Part shown: positions 27,628 to 35,589 of the stretch, piece after piece
Position numbering within the stretch: the first letter of the stretch is position 1
Layout: every line of letters begins with the position of its first letter
NCBI RefSeq assembly: GCF_036503815.1
Contig: NZ_AP027764.1
Coordinates: 186,001-250,000, forward strand
Length of the DNA stretch: 64,000 nucleotides
Source: Escherichia coli
Lineage (GTDB): Bacteria > Pseudomonadota > Gammaproteobacteria > Enterobacterales > Enterobacteriaceae
Reading direction: 5' to 3'
Notes under the pieces: model-generated
What the model was told of the DNA's origin: nothing
Databases searched by the model: none
Seen by the model: the letters and a program-made list of their open reading frames with translations, nothing else
Translations under genes and position numbers: made by a program

Positions 27628-27735
27628 ATGACGCTCGCAGAGCTGGGCATGGCCTTCTGGCACGATTTAGCGGCTCCGGTCATTGCTGGCATTCTTGCCA
27701 GTCTGATCGTGAACTGGCTGAACAAGCGGAAGTAA
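27628..27735 (+). CDS. ldrD: Ldr toxic peptide, copy 4
   Basis: A 35-residue LdrD-type peptide, same protein sequence as copies 2 and 3. The His codon of FWHD is CAC here and CAT in the others. Confidence 0.9.
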   Translation: MTLAELGMAFWHDLAAPVIAGILASLIVNWLNKRK

Positions 27736-27995
27736 CGTGTCGGACGAGCGTCAGGCTGCCGTAATGGCAATTTGCGCCCGGACCAGGCCGCAGGGATAAA
27801 ACTCTGCGGCCTTTTTCGTAAGAAAAATGCAACGGTTGCAAGCGGATAATATTCTGCGGAATGCGCAGCACAGAGTGAAGAAGTGATGGATTCCGGAACA
27901 GAAAAACAGTCGTAGAATCAGCGGCAAGCCGGAAGGGTTCCGGTGAGGCGCAATGTTGCGGGGGCTTAATCCCTGGTGGCATTGGTTGCTGGAGA

Positions 27996-28062
27996 GAGAA
28001 AACCCCCGCACGTTGCAGGTATGCACCTGACAACATCACGGGGGCTAATCTTGAACCCAAAC
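27996..28062 (-). ncRNA. Rdl-type antisense RNA, copy 5
   Basis: Same layout. The variable loop is AACCCAAACAACT (28054-28066). The outer stem arm is AATCTTG, as in copy 1. Confidence 0.72.
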
Positions 28063-28110
28063 AACTCAAGAATAGCCGCGAAACGTTGTCATTACAACAG
28101 AGGCGGCTAT

Positions 28111-28218
28111 ATGACGCTCGCAGAACTGGGCATGGCCTTCTGGCATGATTTAGCGGCTCCGGTCATTGCTGGCATTCTTGCCAGTCTGATCGTGAACTCG
28201 CTGAATAAGCGGAAGTAA
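28111..28218 (+). CDS. ldrD: Ldr toxic peptide, copy 5, Trp to Ser variant
   Basis: A 35-residue LdrD-type peptide in which the conserved Trp of IVNWLNKRK is Ser (codon TCG instead of TGG at 28198-28200). Aromatic residues near the membrane interface often matter in such peptides, so this copy may be weaker. It is the last unit of the array. Confidence 0.88.
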   Translation: MTLAELGMAFWHDLAAPVIAGILASLIVNSLNKRK

Positions 28219-28304
28219 CGTGTCATGCGGGCGTCAGGCTGCCGTAATGGCAATTTGCGCCCGGATCAGGCCGCAGGGGTGAAACTCTGCGGCCTTTTTC
28301 GTTC

Positions 28305-29984
28305 TTATTGCGGGTAAGGCACCCAGTCGCCGCCGTTCAGGCGAACGTACGGTTTATCCTGGTATTGAATAACTACTGCATTTGAGTTCTCGGAGACCGG
28401 TGCTGTTTGTGGCAACCCACTGGTGAGTTTTTTCCAGTCAACATTGTCTTCGGTGAAAATCTTACCATCAAGAACGCGAACCACCAGATCGGAGATAGCC
28501 AGGAAGCTGCTCGGTTGGTCGATGACAATCGGTGCCCCCTGATGTGGTGCCTTCATGCCGAAGAATTTCACCCCAACGGGGACGTCTGTGATAGACGGGC
28601 TAGGGATATCACGTAGGCCAGATACCTGCATTCTGTCGCCCTTCAGCGCGCCACCGTGTTCCGGCACCACTACCACCATCACTTTACGACCCGATTTCTC
28701 CAGTTCAGTAAAGAAGGCGTCCAGCTCATCAAAGAATTTCTGCGCTCGCGCTTTGTAATCCGCTGTTTTGCTGACGCCCGGATAATGGTTGCCGTCATGC
28801 AGTGGAAGCGTGTTATAGAACGTGGCACTACGGCTGTTTTTATCTTTTTCGGTAACGTCCAGCCAGCGGTTAAGCACGGCGGTATCGTCATAAACCGGCG
28901 AACCATCAAAGCCCAGCAAAATAACCGGCAGATTTGTTTGATCCATCAATTCGGTCTGCATGCCGCCATTTTCGCGAACTTCTTTCAAAAAACCGCCGAA
29001 CTGGCCGTTATGTCCCATCATCAGGTGCTGGGTAAAGCCCAGTTTCGACAGGTTATCAAACAGATAGCAGTCGTTATTTGCCGGTTGATACAGATTAGTG
29101 TGCGAAGTCTGCCCGCAGCTGGCGCGCAGTAAACGGATCGCCGCCGGGCCACTGTAGGAGGTGGCGGAGTTAAAGTTCTTGAACTCAATATCGAAATGCG
29201 ACCACAGCGGATGCGACATCAACCCGGCGGCTTCAATATCCGACCAGGAAAGCGAACAGATATTAATCACCAGTAGTTCAAATGGCTGAGCATCAGCGGG
29301 CAGCGAAGACGGGAAGGTCGATTTACGTTTCGCCTCCGCGTTATAGAAATTATTCAGCCAGGCGTTAAGGTTCGCCGTTGTTGGCGGTGCAGTTTGTGCG
29401 GGCATATCACCCACTACCGGTGCGCCACCCGTCGCCGCAACGGTTGCCGCTGCGTTACCACCCGTCGTTGTTACAGTGGTCGTCGGTTGACCGGCAGGCC
29501 ACAAGGAGAAACTTGGTCCCGCCAGGGTAAGTACGTTCAGCCATAGCAGAATGGCAACCACAAAAACGGTAATGCGAATCCATTGTGACAGGAATAACCA
29601 GGCCACTAATAAAACAAAAATGGCCCCAATCATCTGCCAGTTAATAAAGCGTGTGACAAGGTCGATTAAATAATCGGTACTGAACCCCGCCACCTGCGAA
29701 CCCTGGCTCATTATGCTTTCCGGGCCAGGCAACCAGGTGTCATGCCAGAACAAAGCAAAGCCGATCGGCAGGGCAATCCAGTGGCGTAAGCGATGCAGGC
29801 TGTAGCGCGGAATGGGCATCAGCAGAAACGCGGCAAACACCAGATTGAGGAGCGGATGGAAGTTAAGATATCCCGCCCACAACAGGCCGAACTTAACCAG
29901 AAAATAGAAGTTCCAGCCGGAAAGGCCGCGCCAGTATTGCCAGAGGGAAGAAGGCATGGCGGTATTTTGCGTAAATTGAGTCAT
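28305..29984 (-). CDS. bcsG: BcsG cellulose phosphoethanolamine transferase
   Basis: A 559-residue inner membrane enzyme that attaches phosphoethanolamine to cellulose in the periplasm. N-terminal membrane helices occupy about residues 20-155. A low-complexity linker (TTTVTTTGG and Ala/Thr-rich, about 168-200) leads to an alkaline-phosphatase-fold domain. The catalytic Ser278 lies in TSYSGP, the zinc ligand Cys243 is present, and Cys290 and Cys306 can form the known disulfide. The EHGG motif provides further ligands. Last gene of bcsEFG; its start overlaps bcsF by four bases. Confidence 0.97.
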
Positions 29985-30172
29985 TTTTTGGTTGCCCTGG
30001 CTTTTTCCGTGCGGCGTAACGTCCCGGCCGGTTTAACATAACGAGGTTTAGCAAAGAACAAACGTAAGGTGTCGCGAATGCGTCGCAAAGAGTGCCGCGC
30101 CAGATAGCCCAGCGGGAAAAATATCAGTGCGCAAACGACAATAATTTCAATGATATCGCTGATGGTCATCAT
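29981..30172 (-). CDS. bcsF: BcsF small membrane protein
   Basis: A 63-residue protein with one membrane helix ([19 protein letters not shown], about residues 7-25) and a basic C-terminal tail. In E. coli it recruits BcsE to the membrane as part of the cellulose secretion complex. Both ends overlap the neighbouring genes by four bases, so translation of bcsE, bcsF and bcsG is coupled. Confidence 0.95.
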
Positions 30173-31740
30173 GATGAGCGCTCCACAGCATCATCTAACA
30201 GTCGCATTGGTTCTGGTATTCTTCGCCAGTGGCGACCATCGTGCTCGGCATTGATGACCGGTTTAGAACTTTGCGTTAAAGGCAGCGGCATGCCCCATTG
30301 TTCTGGGGCAAGCAGGCGCATCTGCACCAGCTCGGCACTGATTTGATCATCTTCAAACCAGACCATACGGTTTGAGAAAATGTCGCCAGTCGGCAATGGG
30401 AAAATATGATTCAACGCGGTATCCAGATCGTTAATCCGACAGAATGAGAGAAACAGCACCAGCCGATTACCGCCAATGGTCATGATATCGCCGGTACGGT
30501 TAGGGCGACACAGCGTCAGGGCTTGCTCAACGCGGATACCCGGTACCGGACGTAGGGCAACCAGAACGCCTTTACCATGTGCAGGCAAGAGAGGGTTATT
30601 CATCATATTGTTAACGGCATTACAGAACACATCCCACTTCTGGAAACCACGTAGTTTGAGCGGCTGGGTCATTGACAGCAAGGTAGTGATATCTTCCGGC
30701 ACATAGCGACTAAACTTCTGCCCTTGCACGCTTTCGATCATCGTCAGACAGCGGGAGAGTGGCGCATTCCACGGGATAACCATATTTGCACCGCAGGCCA
30801 ATAACAAACGTTCATCGGTGGCGCGCAGGCTTGCGGTATTTTCCCGTACGAGGATTTTCATCGCACTACCGCGCTGGCGACGCAGAGTATGAATGCTGCG
30901 GGCCAGTGGCTCGATTTGCGCATTTTGCTGTAAAGAAAAGACCACCGTCGCCGCCTGAGCGGTACGGGCTTCATTGAACAGAACTTCGTTATTGTTGAAC
31001 AGTTGCCAGTGTTCCGATAGCGGCGGCGCACCTTCCAGTACAGCAACATTACTCAGAATGCGTTTTTCGTCGCTGCGTGGTTGGATCTCCGCCTCTTCGC
31101 TTTGAACTAATGTCCAGATACCATTTTGTTGCTGAACGCTAAGCTGCTGACGGGCGCTGACCCCTTTTTCGTTGCACCAGAAGGCAATATCCAGCAAATG
31201 TTGGTCGCCCTGAAAACGCAAACTGGCAAGACCAAAAAGTGAACGGTATTCCTCAAGCAACAATGAAAATTGTTTATCGTTATTATTTCCGGGATTAATT
31301 ACCAAAAGCGAACAATGGTTTAACCTGCTCCATTTATTCATTTTATCCAACCATGAGCGAAGCCGCTCGGCAGGAATGTTTTGCCATGCGTTATTTGCGC
31401 AAACAAGAATAAAAAGGTAATTATTGGGATCAATAGAACACTGCAAATCACGGGCCAAATAGTATAGACCTTTTTCATGATTTAGCATTGAAAATAATTT
31501 TATTTTTTCCGGCCCTTGAGAATCATCTAATTGAAAGATTTTCGCCGGATCGCTGTCCATGCTAATGACCGCGACGTGTGCGGTTTCAGCCTGGGATGCA
31601 ATTGTTTGATTCGCCAGACTGATAGCATCTTCATGGCGATCGACGTTAAACCACCAGACGCCGCCTGCTGGCATATGTCGCAGCTCATCCCATAATGATG
31701 AGATACCGATAGAGAATACAGGGTCCACAATGTCCCTCAT
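30169..31740 (-). CDS. bcsE: BcsE c-di-GMP-binding cellulose regulator
   Basis: A 523-residue cytoplasmic protein required for full cellulose output. It has a degenerate ATPase-like N-terminal region, a receiver-like domain and a C-terminal degenerate GGDEF (GIL) domain. The c-di-GMP-binding RxGD motif is intact as RTGD at residues 415-418. It binds BcsR-BcsQ and BcsF. First gene of bcsEFG, divergent from bcsR across a 271-base gap that must hold both promoters. Confidence 0.96.
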
Positions 31741-32011
31741 GTCATCATTTTGTCTGATTATCAGTTTACTAGCGAAAGCTAAGAAATAAACCTACCATTG
31801 AAATTAAAACTTATCAGATTTAGCATGTGAATCAATTTAGCAGGTCACAAGACGTGTGATTTTAGTCTTTTCGTTTTTAACTTTTTTTGTTGCGTAACGG
31901 AAAGTCAAAAAGTGAGCAAATTCCCGTCTCGCCGTAAACAATAAACCGGCGAAATGCTCACGGTTAGAATTGTCTCATGAACGGTACGGTTATTTCATAG
32001 GGATCAAGCAA
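31741..32011. promoter_or_regulatory. Divergent bcsE / bcsR intergenic region
   Basis: A 271-base AT-rich spacer between two divergent cellulose operons. Transcription toward bcsR and toward bcsE must start here or, for the bcsR side, in the leader before 32012. I see no operator that can be named with confidence. GGGATCAAGC precedes the bcsR ATG as a weak ribosome site. Confidence 0.5.
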
Positions 32012-32200
32012 ATGAATAACAATGAACCAGATACTCTGCCTGATCCCGCGATAGGCTATATCTTCCAGAATGATATTTTGGCGTTAAAGCAGGCATTTTC
32101 ACTGCCTGATATTGATTATGCCGATATTTCCCAACGCGAACAGTTGGCCGCGGCATTAAAACGCTGGCCGTTGCTGGCAGAGTTTGCGCAACAAAAGTAG
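32012..32200 (+). CDS. bcsR: BcsR cellulose regulator
   Basis: A 62-residue soluble protein that forms a stable complex with BcsQ and is needed for cellulose synthesis. The middle segment DILALKQAFSLPDIDYADI is typical. The frame opens 14 codons upstream; I chose the ATG at 32012, which gives the known start MNNNEPDTLP. bcsQ follows 11 bases later. Confidence 0.94.
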   Translation: MNNNEPDTLPDPAIGYIFQNDILALKQAFSLPDIDYADISQREQLAAALKRWPLLAEFAQQK

Positions 32201-32211
32201 GGGATTGGTGA

Positions 32212-32964
32212 ATGGCCGTACTGGGATTGCAGGGGGTGCGGGGAGGCGTGGGGACAACAACCATCACCGCCGCATTAGCCTGGTCATTACAAATGTTGGG
32301 AGAAAATGTCCTGGTGGTCGATGCCTGCCCGGACAATTTGTTGCGCCTGTCATTTAACGTTGATTTTACCCACCGTCAGGGCTGGGCCAGAGCCATGCTG
32401 GACGGTCAGGACTGGCGTGACGCCGGGTTGCGCTATACCTCGCAACTCGATTTGCTGCCTTTTGGTCAGTTATCCATTGAAGAACAAGAAAATCCACAGC
32501 ACTGGCAAACCCGGCTGAGCGATATTTGCTCCGGCTTACAGCAACTAAAAGCCAGCGGGCGTTACCAGTGGATTTTAATCGACTTACCGCGTGATGCCTC
32601 ACAGATAACCCACCAGTTGCTGAGTTTGTGCGATCACTCGCTGGCAATCGTCAACGTCGATGCCAACTGCCATATCCGACTGCATCAGCAGGCGCTGCCG
32701 GATGGCGCGCATATTTTGATTAATGACTTCCGTATCGGCAGTCAGGTTCAGGACGATATTTACCAGCTTTGGTTGCAAAGCCAGCGCCGATTACTGCCAA
32801 TGCTCATTCATCGTGATGAAGCGATGGCTCAATGCCTGGCGGCTAAGCAACCAGTCGGTGAATACCGCAGTGATGCGCTGGCGGCTGAAGAGATACTGAC
32901 GCTGGCTAACTGGTGCCTGTTGAACTATTCCGGGCTGAAAACGCCAGTCGGGAGTGCATCATGA
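32212..32964 (+). CDS. bcsQ: BcsQ MinD/ParA-like ATPase (intact)
   Basis: A 250-residue ParA/MinD-type ATPase that localises and assembles the cellulose machine with BcsR. The deviant Walker A GVRGGVGTTT begins at residue 8. Codon 6 is TTG (Leu, in MAVLGLQG). In K-12 MG1655 this codon is TAG, which destroys bcsQ and cellulose production, so the gene here is the functional form. The stop overlaps the bcsA start (ATGA). Confidence 0.96.
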   Translation: MAVLGLQGVRGGVGTTTITAALAWSLQMLGENVLVVDACPDNLLRLSFNVDFTHRQGWARAMLDGQDWRDAGLRYTSQLDLLPFGQLSIEEQENPQHWQTRLSDICSGLQQLKASGRYQWILIDLPRDASQITHQLLSLCDHSLAIVNVDANCHIRLHQQALPDGAHILINDFRIGSQVQDDIYQLWLQSQRRLLPMLIHRDEAMAQCLAAKQPVGEYRSDALAAEEILTLANWCLLNYSGLKTPVGSAS

Positions 32965-35579
32965 GTATCCTGACCCGGTGGTTGCTTATCCCGCCGGTCA
33001 ACGCGCGGCTTATCGGGCGTTATCGCGATTATCGTCGTCACGGCGCGTCGGCTTTCAGCGCGACGCTCGGCTGTTTTTGGTTGATCCTGGCCTGGATTTT
33101 TATTCCGCTGGAGCACCCGCGCTGGCAGCGTATTCGCGCAGAACATAAAAACCTGTATCCGCATATCAACGCCTCGCGTCCGCGTCCGCTGGACCCGGTC
33201 CGTTATCTCATTCAAACATGCTGGTTACTGATCGGTACATCGCGCAAAGAAACGCCGAAAACGCGTAGGCGGACATTTTCAGGTCTGCAGAATATTCGTG
33301 GACGTTACCATCAATGGATGAACGAGCTGCCTGAGCGCGTTAGCCATAAAACACAGCATCTCGATGAGAAAAAAGAACTCGGCCATTTGAGCGCCGGGGC
33401 GCGGCGGTTGATCCTCGGTATCATCGTCACCTTCTCGCTGATTCTGGCGTTAATCTGCGTTACCCAGCCGTTTAACCCGCTGGCGCAGTTTATTTTCCTG
33501 ATGCTGCTGTGGGGGGTAGCGCTGATCGTACGGCGGATGCCGGGGCGCTTCTCGGCGCTAATGTTGATTGTGCTGTCGCTGACCGTTTCTTGCCGTTATA
33601 TCTGGTGGCGCTACACCTCTACGCTGAACTGGGACGATCCGGTCAGCCTGGTGTGCGGGCTTATTCTGCTGTTCGCCGAAACGTACGCGTGGATTGTGCT
33701 GGTGCTCGGCTACTTCCAGGTGGTATGGCCGCTGAATCGTCAGCCGGTGCCATTGCCGAAAGATATGTCGCTGTGGCCGTCGGTGGATATCTTTGTCCCG
33801 ACTTACAACGAAGATCTCAACGTGGTGAAAAATACGATTTACGCCTCGCTGGGTATCGACTGGCCGAAAGACAAGCTGAACATCTGGATCCTCGATGACG
33901 GCGGCAGGGAAGAGTTTCGCCAGTTTGCACAAAACGTGGGGGTGAAATATATCGCCCGTACCACTCATGAACATGCGAAAGCAGGCAACATCAACAATGC
34001 GCTGAAATATGCCAAAGGCGAGTTCGTGTCGATTTTCGACTGCGACCACGTGCCGACGCGCTCATTCCTGCAAATGACCATGGGCTGGTTCCTGAAAGAA
34101 AAACAGTTGGCGATGATGCAGACGCCGCACCACTTCTTCTCACCGGATCCGTTTGAACGCAACCTCGGGCGTTTTCGTAAAACGCCAAACGAAGGCACGT
34201 TGTTTTATGGTCTGGTGCAGGACGGCAATGATATGTGGGATGCCACTTTCTTCTGCGGTTCCTGTGCGGTGATTCGCCGTAAGCCGCTGGATGAGATTGG
34301 CGGTATTGCCGTCGAAACGGTAACCGAAGATGCGCATACTTCTCTGCGTTTGCACCGTCGTGGCTACACCTCTGCATATATGCGTATTCCGCAGGCGGCG
34401 GGGCTGGCGACCGAAAGTCTGTCGGCGCATATCGGTCAGCGTATTCGCTGGGCGCGCGGGATGGTGCAAATCTTCCGTCTCGATAACCCGCTCACCGGTA
34501 AAGGGCTGAAGTATGCTCAGCGGCTGTGCTACGTCAACGCCATGTTCCATTTCTTGTCGGGCATTCCAAGACTGATCTTCCTGACTGCGCCGCTGGCGTT
34601 CCTGCTGCTGCATGCCTACATCATCTATGCGCCAGCGTTGATGATTGCCCTGTTCGTGCTGCCGCATATGATTCATGCCAGCCTGACCAACTCGAAGATC
34701 CAGGGCAAATATCGCCACTCTTTCTGGAGTGAAATCTACGAAACGGTGCTGGCGTGGTATATCGCACCACCGACGCTGGTGGCGCTGATTAACCCGCACA
34801 AAGGCAAATTTAACGTCACCGCCAAAGGTGGACTGGTGGAAGAAGAGTACGTCGACTGGGTGATCTCACGGCCCTACATTTTCCTGGTATTGCTCAACCT
34901 GGTCGGTATTGCGGTCGGTATCTGGCGTTACTTCTACGGCCCGCCAACCGAGATGCTCACTGTCATCGTCAGTATGGTGTGGGTGTTCTACAACCTGATT
35001 ATTCTCGGTGGTGCGGTAGCGGTATCGGTAGAAAGCAAACAGGTTCGCCGATCGCACCGCGTGGAGATGACGATGCCCGCGGCAATTGCCCGCGAAGATG
35101 GTCACCTCTTCTCGTGTACCGTTCAGGATTTCTCCGACGGTGGTTTGGGGATCAAGATCAACGGTCAGGCGCAGATTCTGGAAGGGCAGAAAGTGAATCT
35201 GTTGCTTAAACGTGGTCAGCAGGAATACGTCTTCCCGACCCAGGTGGCGCGCGTGATGGGTAATGAAGTTGGGCTGAAATTAATGCCGCTCACCACCCAG
35301 CAACATATCGATTTTGTACAGTGTACGTTTGCCCGTGCGGATACATGGGCGCTCTGGCAGGACAGCTATCCGGAAGATAAGCCGCTGGAAAGTCTGCTGG
35401 ATATTCTGAAGCTCGGCTTCCGTGGCTACCGCCATCTGGCGGAGTTTGCGCCTTCTTCGGTGACGGGCATATTCCGTGTGCTGACTTCTCTGGTTTCCTG
35501 GGTTGTATCGTTTATTCCGCGCCGCCCGGAGCGGAGCGAAACGGCACAACCATCGGATCAGGCTTTGGCTCAACAATGA
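32961..35579 (+). CDS. bcsA: BcsA cellulose synthase catalytic subunit
   Basis: An 872-residue inner membrane processive glycosyltransferase (GT2) that polymerises UDP-glucose into beta-1,4-glucan and extrudes it. Catalytic motifs are intact: DDG (Asp 312), DCD (360-362), TED (455-457) and QRIRW (493-497). The C-terminal PilZ domain carries RRSHR (696-700) and DFSDGG (from 723), which bind c-di-GMP and release the gating loop. Start at 32961 overlaps bcsQ by four bases. Confidence 0.98.
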   Translation: MSILTRWLLIPPVNARLIGRYRDYRRHGASAFSATLGCFWLILAWIFIPLEHPRWQRIRAEHKNLYPHINASRPRPLDPVRYLIQTCWLLIGTSRKETPKTRRRTFSGLQNIRGRYHQWMNELPERVSHKTQHLDEKKELGHLSAGARRLILGIIVTFSLILALICVTQPFNPLAQFIFLMLLWGVALIVRRMPGRFSALMLIVLSLTVSCRYIWWRYTSTLNWDDPVSLVCGLILLFAETYAWIVLVLGYFQVVWPLNRQPVPLPKDMSLWPSVDIFVPTYNEDLNVVKNTIYASLGIDWPKDKLNIWILDDGGREEFRQFAQNVGVKYIARTTHEHAKAGNINNALKYAKGEFVSIFDCDHVPTRSFLQMTMGWFLKEKQLAMMQTPHHFFSPDPFERNLGRFRKTPNEGTLFYGLVQDGNDMWDATFFCGSCAVIRRKPLDEIGGIAVETVTEDAHTSLRLHRRGYTSAYMRIPQAAGLATESLSAHIGQRIRWARGMVQIFRLDNPLTGKGLKYAQRLCYVNAMFHFLSGIPRLIFLTAPLAFLLLHAYIIYAPALMIALFVLPHMIHASLTNSKIQGKYRHSFWSEIYETVLAWYIAPPTLVALINPHKGKFNVTAKGGLVEEEYVDWVISRPYIFLVLLNLVGIAVGIWRYFYGPPTEMLTVIVSMVWVFYNLIILGGAVAVSVESKQVRRSHRVEMTMPAAIAREDGHLFSCTVQDFSDGGLGIKINGQAQILEGQKVNLLLKRGQQEYVFPTQVARVMGNEVGLKLMPLTTQQHIDFVQCTFARADTWALWQDSYPEDKPLESLLDILKLGFRGYRHLAEFAPSSVTGIFRVLTSLVSWVVSFIPRRPERSETAQPSDQALAQQ

Positions 35580-35589
35580 TGATAACGCG

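Larger units (their letters stand above)
25987..28302 (+). repeat. Tandem array of five LDR units (about 483 bp each)
   Basis: Five direct repeats begin at 25987, 26470, 26953, 27437 and 27920. The period is 483 bases, except for one 484-base unit caused by an extra G in the G-run near 26997. Each unit carries an LDR leader, an antisense RNA gene on the minus strand, a 35-codon ldr gene, and a terminator hairpin (GGCCGCAG ... CTGCGGCC then TTTTT). The last unit is cut just after its terminator, before bcsG. K-12 has a single ldrD at this site and three tandem copies elsewhere. Copy identity is high, which points to recent or homogenised duplication. Confidence 0.97.

Noticed and set aside
25987..28302. 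CRISPR array or phage repeat
   Set aside because: The period is 483 bases and each unit carries a recognisable ldr gene and antisense; there are no short repeats with spacers and no cas genes.
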